Shown piece by piece: positions 26,293 through 34,839 of a stretch of DNA of 64,000 nucleotides. The DNA lies in contig CAVYPM010000028.1 in NCBI GenBank assembly GCA_963770375.1, positions 434,001 to 498,000 on the forward strand, written 5' to 3'. Source of the stretch: DASVBE01 sp963770375 (lineage in GTDB: Bacteria > Actinomycetota > Actinomycetes > Streptosporangiales > Streptosporangiaceae). Under the pieces are notes generated by a model, which saw nothing but the letters and a program-made list of their open reading frames with translations, ran no database searches and was not told the origin of the DNA. How positions within the stretch are numbered: position 1 is the first letter of the stretch; the number at the start of each line of letters is the position of its first letter. The position numbers were made by a program, and so were the translations under genes.

Positions 26293-27619
26293 ATGACTAC
26301 CGTTGTTCGGTCAGCCTTGCCATCAGCGGGCCCGCCGGGCGGGCGGGTTATCCCGGTGTCGGCGACGCTGGCGGCGAACGAGGCGATGGCCGCACGGCGG
26401 GCGCGGGGGCTGGCGGTGCTGCCGCTGGCGTTCGGGGAGGCGGGCCTGCCGGTCCACCCGGCGCTGCGCGACGCGCTGGCCGCCGCGGCGGCGGCCAACT
26501 GTTACGGCCCGGTGGCCGGGCAGGCGGCGCTGCGGCAGGCGGCCGCGGGGTACTGGGCCCGGCGCGGCCTGCCCACCAGCGCGGGCCAGGTGGTGTGCGG
26601 CCCGGGCAGCAAGCCGCTGCTGTACGCCCTGCTGCTGGCCATCGGCGGCAGCCTCGCCGTGCCGCGGCCGTGCTGGGTCAGCTACGCCGCGCAGGCCGCG
26701 CTGGCCGGCACCCGCCTGCACTGGGTGCCCACGGCCCCCGGGCAGGGCGGCATCCCCGACCCCGGCGCCCTGGCCGCCGCGGCCAGCGCGGCGGCCGCCG
26801 CCGGATCAGCCGATCCGGTCCGTCGTGGTGACCCTGCCCGACAACCCGACCGGCCAGGCGGCGTCCCCGGCCACGGTCACCGCGTTGTGCGAGGTAGCCG
26901 CCGCGCACCGGCTGGTCATCATCAGCGACGAGATCTACCGCGACCTGCTCCACGACCCGGCCACCCCGGTGCTGAGCCCGGCCCAGGCCGCCCCGGAACG
27001 GACCGTGATCACCACCGGCGCCAGCAAGAACCTGGCGCTCGGCGGCTGGCGGATCGGCGTGGCCCGGATGCCCGAGGGCCCGTTCGGCCGCTGGCTGCGC
27101 CGCGCCCTGCTCGGCGTGGCCAGCGAGATCTGGTCCGCGCCCGCCGCGCCCGTCCAGCACGCCGCGGCCCTGGCCTTCACCGAACCCCCGGCCATCACCG
27201 CCCGCATCGCGGCCAGCCGCGCCCTGCACGCCCAGCATCGCCGCCGCCGTCGCCGCCCGGTGCGCCAGCGCCGGGCTGACCGTCGCGGCCCCGCAGGCCG
27301 GATTTTACGTCTACCCCGACTTCGGACCCTGGCGCGACTACCTCCGCGACCGCCACCAGGTCACCACCGCCGCCGCCCTGGCCCGCCTGCTCCTGAACCG
27401 CTACGGGGTCGCGACCCTGCCCGGCAGCGCGTTCGGCGAACCCCCCGCCGCGCTGCGGCTGCGGCTGGCCACCGCCCAGCTCTACGGCGACAGCCCCCAG
27501 CAGCAAGAAACAGCGCTCACCGCCCCCGACCCCACCACCCTGCCCTGGATCGCCGCCGCCCTCACCCAGCTCAGCCACACACTCACCGACCTGGCCAGCG
27601 GCATGGTGCCTGTTCCTGA
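26293..27619 (+). CDS. class I/II PLP aminotransferase (frameshifted twice)
   Basis: The ATG at 26293 follows a GGGGG ribosome site. Frame one covers the substrate and cofactor part (NCYGPVAGQAALRQAAAGYW, VVCGPGSKPLLYALLLA). Near 26800-26820 it moves to a second frame with SVVVTLPDNPTGQ, IISDEIYRDL and TTGASKNLALGGWRIGV, whose Lys binds PLP. Near 27231-27233 (a CCC run) it moves again (AARCASAGLTVAAPQAGFYV). No in-frame stop follows; I end it at a TGA in a neighbouring frame, so the 3' boundary is approximate. Resembles aspartate-aminotransferase-like enzymes. Confidence 0.7.
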
Positions 27620-27695
27620 CCAGATCGTTTCGCATCCGGTTCCGGCCCGACGGCATCCCGGCTGGTCTGTCGGTGGCGGCCCCTACCGTTGCCGC

Positions 27696-28046
27696 ATGGA
27701 CGAGCAAGACGACGGGCCGGATGGCCCGCGGGCCCGGTACGCCGACCTGGTGATGGAGCTGGCCGGCGAGGCCGGGGTCACGGTCCCGCAGGGCGGCAGC
27801 GGCTTCGGCCGGTCCGCGCTGCGCTTCCACGGCAAGATCTTCGCCATGCTGGTCCGCGGCCGGCTGGTGCTGAAGCTCCCGGCCAGCCGGGTCTCGGAGA
27901 TGGTCGCGGCCGGGGCGGGCGACCACTTCGACGCGAACAAGGGCACGCCGATGCGGGAATGGCTCAGCCTCGACCCGCAGTCCGCCGAGCCGTGGCTGCC
28001 GCTCGCCCGCGAGGCCCTCGACTTCGCGGGCCAGGCCCGGCGCTGA
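27696..28046 (+). CDS. small TfoX/YjbR-like protein
   Basis: 116 residues from the ATG at 27696. The core GSGFGRSALRFHGKIFAMLV, then LVLKLPASRVSEMV and GTPMREWLSLDP is the pattern of TfoX N-terminal/YjbR-like domains (single-domain proteins of unclear role). The frame is open upstream into the aminotransferase with no stop, probably because of the indels there. Its last 83 bases overlap the C-terminal extension of the opposite DUF167 gene. Confidence 0.65.
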   Translation: MDEQDDGPDGPRARYADLVMELAGEAGVTVPQGGSGFGRSALRFHGKIFAMLVRGRLVLKLPASRVSEMVAAGAGDHFDANKGTPMREWLSLDPQSAEPWLPLAREALDFAGQARR

Positions 28047-28338
28047 CGCCGCCGGCCCGGCCGAGGGCTACCCGCGGCTCGTCCTGGGCCAGTAGCCGGG
28101 CCAGGATGGCCGGGTCGCCGCCCGGCACGTCAACGATCTTGGTCCGGCTGGCCGCACCGGTGATCAGCGTGACCTCGCGCGGCCGGACCCCGAACGCCGC
28201 GGCGACCGCGGCCAGCGCCGCCGCCGTGGCCTGGCCGCCCACCGCGCGGGCACTGACCCGGACGACCAGGGCCCCGTCGTGCTGGCCGCCGACGCCCGGA
28301 TGGCTGGCGCCGGGCCGGACCCGGATGGTGATCCGCAC
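27964..28338 (-). CDS. DUF167 (YggU-family) protein
   Basis: 124 residues from a GTG. The N-terminal ~85 residues match DUF167: RITIRVRPGASHPGVGG, LVVRVSARAVGGQATAAALA, FGVRPREVTLITGAASRTK. The last ~35 residues are low-complexity Arg/Gly and overlap the opposite gene, so they may be an artefact of a missed stop. Function is unknown. Confidence 0.75.
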   Translation of the reverse strand: MRITIRVRPGASHPGVGGQHDGALVVRVSARAVGGQATAAALAAVAAAFGVRPREVTLITGAASRTKIVDVPGGDPAILARLLAQDEPRVALGRAGGVSAGPGPRSRGPRGRAAATARRTAGRG

Positions 28339-28406
28339 GGCCCCTAGTGTGCCCGCCGGGCCGGCTGCTTGACGGCCGCACCATCCGTCACATAGGTATC
28401 GGGCCT

Positions 28407-29324
28407 ATGGCTGCTCTGCTGTCCGGCGTCGTGCCGGTAGTGCCGACGATCTTCCGTGACGACGAAACCGTGGACCTGGACGGCACGGTCCGGGTCGTGG
28501 ACTACCTGATCGACGCCGGGGTTGACGGGGTGTGCCTGCTGGCCAACTACTCCGAGCAGTTCTCGCTGACCGACGCCGAGCGGGAGGAGATCGGGCGCCG
28601 CCTGCTCGGGCACATCGCGGGGCGGCTGCCGGTCATCGTCACCACCAGCCACTACAGCGTGCGGGTGGCGGCGGCGCGCAGCCGGGCCGCGCAGGAGCTG
28701 GGCGCGTCGATGGTGATGGTCATGCCGCCGTTCTTCGGGGCGACGATGACCGTGCCCGGGCCCGGCGTGATCGAGTACTTCCGGCGGGTCGCGGACGCGA
28801 TCGACATCCCGATCATGGTGCAGGACGCGCCGCTGTCGGCCACGCCGCTGCCGGCCGGGCTGCTGGTCGACCTGGTCCGGCAGGTGCCCCAGGTGCAGTA
28901 CGCCAAGATCGAGGTGCCGGGCGCGGCCGACAAGCTGAACGCCCTGGTCAGCGCGCTCGGCGACCGGCTGCCCGGGCCGTTCGACGGCGAGGAGTCGGTG
29001 ACGCTGATCCCGGACCTGGACGCCGGGGCGACCGGGACCATGCCCAGCTCGATGGTGCCCGGTGAGCTCGGCCAGATCGTCCGCGCGCACGCGGCCGGCG
29101 ACCGGGCCACGGCGGTGCGAGCCTGGGAGGACCTGCTGCCGCTGATCCACTTCGAGAACCGGCAGTGCGGCCTGCGGGCCCAGAAGATCCTCCTGGCCGA
29201 GGGCGGGATCATCGGCTCCGACCGCACGCGCGCGCCGCTGCGGCCGGTGCCGCCGCGGACCCGGCGCGGGCTGATCGAGCTCGCGCAGCAGCGCGACCCG
29301 CTGATCCTGCGCTGGGGCCGGTAG
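28407..29324 (+). CDS. dihydrodipicolinate synthase/N-acetylneuraminate lyase family protein
   Basis: 305 residues from the ATG at 28407. The TIM-barrel family is clear: GVVPVVPTIFRDDETVDLDG, AGVDGVCLLANYSEQFSLT, PVIVTTSHYSV, and VQYAKIEVPG with the Schiff-base lysine. Two DapA hallmarks are changed: GTTGE reads ANYSE and the catalytic Tyr of YNxP is replaced (VQDAPLSAT). True DHDPS activity is therefore unlikely; an aldolase or dehydratase acting on a sugar acid or similar is more plausible. An amidase gene follows by 82 bases on the same strand. Confidence 0.88.
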   Translation: MAALLSGVVPVVPTIFRDDETVDLDGTVRVVDYLIDAGVDGVCLLANYSEQFSLTDAEREEIGRRLLGHIAGRLPVIVTTSHYSVRVAAARSRAAQELGASMVMVMPPFFGATMTVPGPGVIEYFRRVADAIDIPIMVQDAPLSATPLPAGLLVDLVRQVPQVQYAKIEVPGAADKLNALVSALGDRLPGPFDGEESVTLIPDLDAGATGTMPSSMVPGELGQIVRAHAAGDRATAVRAWEDLLPLIHFENRQCGLRAQKILLAEGGIIGSDRTRAPLRPVPPRTRRGLIELAQQRDPLILRWGR

Positions 29325-29406
29325 CCCGGGCCGGGCCCCACGGCCCTTTACCGGCCTCTGCCCGGTGGCTTACGGTGGCCGGAAACTGGCCCTTGAGGGG
29401 TGACGC

Positions 29407-30813
29407 GTGAGCGAACTGTGGCGCAATGGCGCGGTGGAACTGGCCAAGCTGATCAGCGACCGGGAAGTCAGCAGCCGTGAGGTGGTCCAGGCCCATCTCG
29501 ACCGGGTCGAGGCGGTCAACCCGCACCTCAACGCGATCGTCCGCCTCCTGCCCGACGAGGCGCTCGCGGCCGCCGACGCGGCCGACCGGGCCGTCGCCGA
29601 CGGCAGCGCGCTGGGCCCGCTGCACGGCGTGCCGTGCACGGTCAAGGAGAACATCGACGTGGCCGGCACCCCGACCACGCAGGCCATCCCGGCGCTGGCC
29701 GAGGCCGTCGCCCCGGTCGACGCCCCGCAGGTGGAGCGGCTTCGCGCGGCCGGGATGATCCCCATCGGCCGCACCAACCTGCCCGACTTCGGCCTGCGCG
29801 TGCACACCGACTCGGCGCTGCACGGCCTGACCCGCAACCCGTGGAACCCGCAGCGCACCGCGGGCGGGTCCAGCGGCGGCGAGGCCGCGGCGCTGGCCAC
29901 CGGGATGAGCCCGCTGGGCCTGGGCAACGACCTCGGCGGCTCGCTGCGCAACCCGGCGCACTGCTGCGGCATCGCCTCGATCAAGCCGTCCCTCGGCGCG
30001 GTGCCCGCCGCGACGGTCATCCCGCCGGAGGACTTCAGCATCTCCTTCCAGCTCATGGCCGTCGAGGGCGTGATGGCCCGGCAGGTGGCCGACGTCCGGG
30101 CCGGGTTCACCGCGGTCGCGGGGGCGCACCCGCGCGACCCGCTGAGCGTGCCCGCGGTGTTCACCGACCTGGCGCCCGGTGAGCGCCCGGCGGTGGCCGT
30201 GCTGCCGGAGCCGCCCGGCGGCAGCACCCACCCCGAGGTCGCGGCGGCCGTGCGCCGGGCCGCCGACGCGCTGGCCGACGAGGGCTTCAAGGTCACCGAG
30301 ACCGCGCCGCCCGACTACGAGCAGGCGATCGAGCTGTGGAGCTCGATCCTGGCCGTGGACCTGCGGGTGATGCAGCCGATCCTGGACCAGCTGATGGGCG
30401 AGGCGGGCAAGACGTTCCTCGGCCACGCGCTGGACCACCTGCCCGACGCGGACCTGGCCGGCTGGGCCACCGCGCACACCGCGCGGCACGGCCTGGCCCG
30501 CCGCTGGAGCCTCTGGTACCAGGACTACCCGTTGCTGCTCAGCCCGGTCTGGTCGCAGCCCGCGTTCCCGCTGGACTACGACATCGACAGCTACGAGGGC
30601 GCGGCCGGCACGCTGGAGCTGATGCGCCCGGTCCTGCCCGCCAACCTGCTGGGCACGCCCGCCGTGGTGGTTCCCGCCGGGATGGCCGACGGGCTGCCGG
30701 TGGGCGTCCAGGTCATGGGGGCCAGGTACACCGACCTGCGCTGCCTCGCGGTGGCCGGGATCATCGAGCAGCGGCTCGGCCCGATCACGCCGATCGACCC
30801 GGTCACCGGCTGA
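29407..30813 (+). CDS. amidase (amidase signature family)
   Basis: 468 residues from a GTG preceded by GAGGGG. The Ser-cisSer-Lys triad is visible: Lys80 (GVPCTVKENIDVAG), Ser155 (TAGGSSGGEAAAL) and Ser179 (GLGNDLGGSLRNPA). Length and order match GatA-like amidases. It would hydrolyse an amide; the lack of GatB/GatC neighbours argues against tRNA amidation. Probably co-transcribed with the DapA-family gene. Confidence 0.93.
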   Translation: MSELWRNGAVELAKLISDREVSSREVVQAHLDRVEAVNPHLNAIVRLLPDEALAAADAADRAVADGSALGPLHGVPCTVKENIDVAGTPTTQAIPALAEAVAPVDAPQVERLRAAGMIPIGRTNLPDFGLRVHTDSALHGLTRNPWNPQRTAGGSSGGEAAALATGMSPLGLGNDLGGSLRNPAHCCGIASIKPSLGAVPAATVIPPEDFSISFQLMAVEGVMARQVADVRAGFTAVAGAHPRDPLSVPAVFTDLAPGERPAVAVLPEPPGGSTHPEVAAAVRRAADALADEGFKVTETAPPDYEQAIELWSSILAVDLRVMQPILDQLMGEAGKTFLGHALDHLPDADLAGWATAHTARHGLARRWSLWYQDYPLLLSPVWSQPAFPLDYDIDSYEGAAGTLELMRPVLPANLLGTPAVVVPAGMADGLPVGVQVMGARYTDLRCLAVAGIIEQRLGPITPIDPVTG

Positions 30814-31752
30814 ACCGCCTGCGCTGACCGCTGGCCGGCCCGCGCGCGGCGCGGTGAGGACGACGAGGCACCCGGCGATGAGCGCGAGCCCGGCCCAGCC
30901 GGCCGCGGGCAGGTGCTCGCCGACGATCGTCACGGCGAGCAGGGTGGCGACGGCGGGCTCGAGCAGGGTCAGGGTCGTGGCGGTGGTGGCCGGGACGTGG
31001 GCCAGCGCCCAGCCGAACAGCAGGTAGCCGGTGAACATCGGGACCAGCGCCATGTACGCGCCGACGCCGGCGCTGGCCCAGGAGGCGACGAACGGCGCGC
31101 CGGTGGCCAGCAGGACCGGGAGGAGCAGGAGGCCGCCGAGGCCGAAGACCGCGCCCATGGTGGCCCGGGTGGAAACGCCGCGGCCGATCAGGCGGTGGGC
31201 GGCCCAGGTGTAGAGCGCGTAGGTGGTCCCGGCGACCAGGCCCAGGGCCACGCCGAGCAGCGTGGCACCGGCGGACGCCTGGCCGGGGTGCGGCCGGGCG
31301 GCTTCGGCGAGGCAGAGCAGAACCATGCCGGCCAGGCCGAGGGCGGCGCCGGCCAGCCAGCGGGCGGTCAGGCGGTTCTTGTCGAGGATCCGCTCGGCCA
31401 GGGCAGAGGCCAGCGGGCCGGAGCCGATCGAGACGACGGTCCCGACCGCGACCCCAGCCAGGCGCATCGAGGTGTAGAACGCCAGCGGGTAGACCGCGAC
31501 CGCCAGGCCGCCGAGCAGGACCAGACGGCGCTGGGCGAGCAGCACGGCACGCTCGCGGGTGAGCGGGCGGGTCGCGATGAGGGCCTGGAGCAGGCCGCCG
31601 AGGCCCATCGCCGCCGCGCCGATCGCCAGCGGCCCCACGGCCGGAGCGAACGTGGCCGCGGTACCGGTCGTCCCCCACAGCACGGAGGCAGCCAGCACGC
31701 ACATCGTTCCCCGCCCGGGGCGGCCGGCGGGCCGGGTAACCCCCGTCACCAC
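30803..31752 (-). CDS. EamA/DMT-family exporter (probable frameshift near 3' end)
   Basis: About 315 residues with ten hydrophobic segments in two EamA repeats: CVLAASVLWGTTGTAATFAP starts the first and LVAGTTYALYTWAAHRLIG the second; LEPAVATLLAVTIVGEHLP is the conserved EamA end motif. The reading frame does not stop at the expected place but runs into the antisense of the amidase gene; a nearby frame ends at 30803 (GQRRRFSR), so an indel near 30840-30850 is likely. Start uncertain (GTG 31752 or ATG 31704). It lies 33 bases after the TetR gene and is probably its target. Confidence 0.75.
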
Positions 31753-31784
31753 GGACCCGCCCACAGCGGGGACGGCCGGGGCGG

Positions 31785-32384
31785 TCACAGCGTGTCCAGC
31801 AGGGCGGACGCTAGCTGGCGGGCGTGGCGGAGGCGGACGGAGTCGCCTTCCAGGCCGGCCCGGGCCACGGCGCCTTCGAGCAGGAACGACAGGTGCTCGG
31901 CCAGCGTGCGGGCCGCGGCGGGGCGGCCGGGCAGCAGGCCGTCCAGGTGGCCGGCCAGCAGGTCCTCGACCTCCTCCTTGTGAGCGCGGACCACGGCCCG
32001 GCCGGGGTCGCCGGCCGGCAGTTCGGCGGCCGCGTTGAGCAGGCCGCAGCCGCGGAAGCCGTGCTCGTAGGCCTGCTCGGCATGGTCCGCGTAGGCGTCG
32101 AACACGGCCAGCACGCCCTCGCGTGGCCCGTGGGCCTGGTCCAGCCGGCGCCGGTACAGGCCCAGCCACTCCTCGTGCCGGGCCTCCAGGTAGGCCCGGA
32201 CCAGGTCGGCCTTGGACGCGAAGTTGTTGTAGAGGCTCATCTTCGCCACGCCGGCCTCGGCCGTGATCGTGTCGATCCCGGTCGCCGCCACGCCGTCGGC
32301 GTAGAACCGGCGGGCCGCCGCCTCCAGCAGCTGCTGCCGCGCCCTCCCCCGGCGCCCGGCCGGCGCCGCGCCATCCTCGCTCAT
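31785..32384 (-). CDS. TetR-family regulator
   Basis: 199 residues from the ATG at 32384 (GGGAG upstream). The N-terminal helix-turn-helix reads QQLLEAAARRFYADGVAATG, then ITAEAGVAKMSLYNNFASKA, followed by LVRAYLEAR. The C-terminal ligand domain begins FDAYADHAEQAYEHGFRGCG. Two perfect palindromes lie 21-69 bases upstream of the start. The adjacent EamA exporter suggests a drug- or metabolite-responsive efflux switch with autoregulation. Confidence 0.92.
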   Translation of the reverse strand: MSEDGAAPAGRRGRARQQLLEAAARRFYADGVAATGIDTITAEAGVAKMSLYNNFASKADLVRAYLEARHEEWLGLYRRRLDQAHGPREGVLAVFDAYADHAEQAYEHGFRGCGLLNAAAELPAGDPGRAVVRAHKEEVEDLLAGHLDGLLPGRPAAARTLAEHLSFLLEGAVARAGLEGDSVRLRHARQLASALLDTL

Positions 32385-32404
32385 CGGATGCTCCCTGCCC
32401 ACAG

Positions 32405-32453
32405 AATCTAGGTAGATCAGTCTACCTAGATTAGGTAGGTCGGTCTACCTAAT
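32405..32453. promoter_or_regulatory. tandem palindromic operators for the TetR regulator
   Basis: Site 1 (32405-32432) has arms AATCTAGGTAGA and TCTACCTAGATT, perfectly complementary with a TCAG spacer. Site 2 (32430-32453) has arms ATTAGGTAG and CTACCTAAT around GTCGGT. Both share the core TAGGTAG(A/G)...TCTACCTA and they touch end to end. The stretch is AT-rich against the genome background and lies just upstream of the TetR start, as expected for TetR autorepression. Confidence 0.85.
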
Positions 32454-32463
32454 TACGGGAGGG

Positions 32464-33057
32464 TTAGATCCGGCTGACGGTTGCGAGCCAGGCCGGGGCG
32501 CCGGCCTCGTCGTGGTATCTCGTCTGGACCCGGTCCGGCTCGAGGCCGGCGAGCTGCCAGCCGCTGCCCGCGCTGAACGCCGACCTCAGGTCCTCCCGGC
32601 TGACCGGGTGCGGGCCCGTGCCGGGGCCGTCGTCGCGGAAGCACAGCACGTACAGCGTCCCGCCCGGTTCGGTGACCGAGGCCAGGCTCGCCACGTAGCC
32701 CGGCCGCTCGCCGGCGTCGAAGGTGTGGAACAGCCCGCAGTCCAGCACCGCGCCGAACCTCCGCCCCAGCCGGTCCAGGTGCAGTGCGTCGGCCACCGCG
32801 AACTCGGCCCCGAGACCGCGTTCGGCGGCCTTGGCCTGCGCCATCGCCACGGCCGTCCCGGCCACGTCGACACCCAGCACGGGTATCCCGCGCGCGGCCA
32901 GAAAGAGCGCGTTCTCACCGGTCCCGCAGCCCACGTCGAGCACCGTCCCGGTGAACCGGCCCGCACCGGCCAGCCGCACGATGGCCGGCTGCGGCCGCCC
33001 GGTATCCCACGGCGCCGGGCCGTCCTGGTAGGACGCGTCCCAGGGCTCCCCCGTCAT
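32464..33057 (-). CDS. class I SAM-dependent methyltransferase
   Basis: 197 residues from the ATG at 33057 (MTGEPWDASYQDGPAPWDTG, a start typical of the thiopurine-methyltransferase-like group). Motif I is VLDVGCGTGENALFLAARG, then VLGVDVAGTAVAMAQ, ALHLDRLGRRFGAVLDCGLF and GTLYVLCF. Substrate unknown. Its stop lies directly upstream of the TetR operators. Confidence 0.87.
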   Translation of the reverse strand: MTGEPWDASYQDGPAPWDTGRPQPAIVRLAGAGRFTGTVLDVGCGTGENALFLAARGIPVLGVDVAGTAVAMAQAKAAERGLGAEFAVADALHLDRLGRRFGAVLDCGLFHTFDAGERPGYVASLASVTEPGGTLYVLCFRDDGPGTGPHPVSREDLRSAFSAGSGWQLAGLEPDRVQTRYHDEAGAPAWLATVSRI

Positions 33058-33319
33058 CCGCTCGTGGCTGGTCGGCGGCCGGCCACCGAACGGGTCGCCA
33101 CCCCGGCTGCCTGATCGCTCGGGCACCTTCTCGCCCCTTCCCGGCTAGCCCCGTGCTGGGTTAGCACCGCCTTGGCAGGGTTCTGCCCCGGACGTTAGGC
33201 TGCGCGAACTGGGCTACCTGTGGTCAGGGGGGACGGCCGGGCTCCAAACCGGCCGAAGGGCGCATAACTTCCGGAGTTACGATTACCGGCAACCGTGCAT
33301 GCCTCCCGGAGGGCCAGTC

Positions 33320-34834
33320 ATGACGACGACTGCACCAGCGACCCCGTCCGAAGAGAGCACAGCTGAGCTTCAGGACGCCGGCTACGTCGACGTCCTCATC
33401 GTCGGCGCCGGGGTGTCCGGCATCGGCGCCGCGCACGAGCTGCGCGAGCAGTTCCCCGACCGGACCTTCGTGATCCTGGACGCCCAGGACAACCGGGGCG
33501 GCACCTGGTGGACGCATCGCTATCCGGGGGTGCGCTCGGACAGCGACCTGTTCACCTACGGCTACCGGTTCAAGCCCTGGCGCGGGCCGTCGATCGCCGG
33601 AGGCGATGCGATCCTGGCCTACCTCGACGAAGTAATAGAGGAATACGGCCTCGGCGAGTACATCCGCTACCGGCACAGAGTCACCTCGGCGAGCTGGTCT
33701 ACCGGGGACCGCCGGTGGACGGTCGAGGTGACCAGGGAAGACACCGGGGAGCGGCTGCGGTTCAGCACCAGCTTCCTGTGGATGTGCCAGGGCTACTACA
33801 ACCACGCCAAGCCGTACCGGCCGGAGTGGGACGGCCTGGACCGGTTCCAGGGCACGCTCGTGCACCCGCAGGGCTGGCCCGCGGACCTCGACCTGACCGG
33901 CAAGCGCGTCGTCGTGATCGGCTCCGGGGCCACCGCTGCCACGCTGATCCCGGCCATCGCCAAGCAGGCCGGGCACGTGACGATGCTGCAGCGCTCGCCG
34001 TCCTACTTCTACGCCCCGGCCACCACGCACGCGCTCGCCGAGCAGCTGGCTCCCCTCCAGCTTCCTGACGAGTGGATGCACGAGATCATGCGCCGCCAGC
34101 ACATCATGGAATACCACTACCTGGCCCGGGCCGGGTTCGACGCACCCGATGAGCTGCACGAGTTCCTGATGGGGTCGATCCGCCCGCTGCTCCCCGAGGG
34201 CTTCGACATCGAGAAGCACTTCACCCCCCGCTACCGCCCGTGGCAGCAGCGGATCGCGGTCGTCCCGGACGGCGACTTCTTCGAGACGCTGCGCGAGGGC
34301 AAGGCCTCGATCGTCACCGACACGATCGAGGAGTTCACCGAGCACGGCATCAAATTGACCTCGGGCGCGGAGATCCCGGCCGACGTGGTCGTCACCGCCA
34401 CCGGCTTCAATATGTCGGTCCTCGGCGACGTGGCCTTCACCGTCGACGGCGAGCCGGTCGACTTCACCCAGCGCGTCACCTGGCGCGGCGTCATGATCAG
34501 CGGCGTGCCGAACATGGCCTACGTGTTCGGCTACTTCCGGCACAGCTGGACCCTGCGCGTTGACCTGGTCAGCGACCTGGTCACCCGCCTGATGGCCACG
34601 ATGGCGGACAAGGGCGCCACGATGGTCGTGCCGGCGCTGCCCGAGGACGCGGACATGGAACTGCGGCCGTGGTCCGACCCGGAGAACTTCAACGCCGGCT
34701 ACGTCATGCGCTCCCAGCACATCCTGTTCAAGCAGGGCGACCGCGAGCCGTGGACGCACATGATGGAGCACGAGGAGGAACGCGAGATCCTGCCCAAGGC
34801 CGACCTCGACGACGGCACGCTCGCCTACAGCTGA
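33320..34834 (+). CDS. FAD-dependent Baeyer-Villiger monooxygenase (EthA-like)
   Basis: 504 residues from the ATG at 33320 with GGAGGG upstream. FAD site VDVLIVGAGVSGIGAAHEL; GGTWWTHRYPGVRSDSDLF is the usual loop after strand 2; FQGTLVHPQGWP is an exact FxGxxxHxxxWP fingerprint of type I Baeyer-Villiger enzymes; VVVIGSGATAATLIPAIA is the NADPH site. Overall closest in pattern to EthA of mycobacteria (ketone oxidation and prodrug activation). It is a single gene, convergent with the TPR gene. Confidence 0.92.
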   Translation: MTTTAPATPSEESTAELQDAGYVDVLIVGAGVSGIGAAHELREQFPDRTFVILDAQDNRGGTWWTHRYPGVRSDSDLFTYGYRFKPWRGPSIAGGDAILAYLDEVIEEYGLGEYIRYRHRVTSASWSTGDRRWTVEVTREDTGERLRFSTSFLWMCQGYYNHAKPYRPEWDGLDRFQGTLVHPQGWPADLDLTGKRVVVIGSGATAATLIPAIAKQAGHVTMLQRSPSYFYAPATTHALAEQLAPLQLPDEWMHEIMRRQHIMEYHYLARAGFDAPDELHEFLMGSIRPLLPEGFDIEKHFTPRYRPWQQRIAVVPDGDFFETLREGKASIVTDTIEEFTEHGIKLTSGAEIPADVVVTATGFNMSVLGDVAFTVDGEPVDFTQRVTWRGVMISGVPNMAYVFGYFRHSWTLRVDLVSDLVTRLMATMADKGATMVVPALPEDADMELRPWSDPENFNAGYVMRSQHILFKQGDREPWTHMMEHEEEREILPKADLDDGTLAYS

Positions 34835-34839
34835 GTTGC

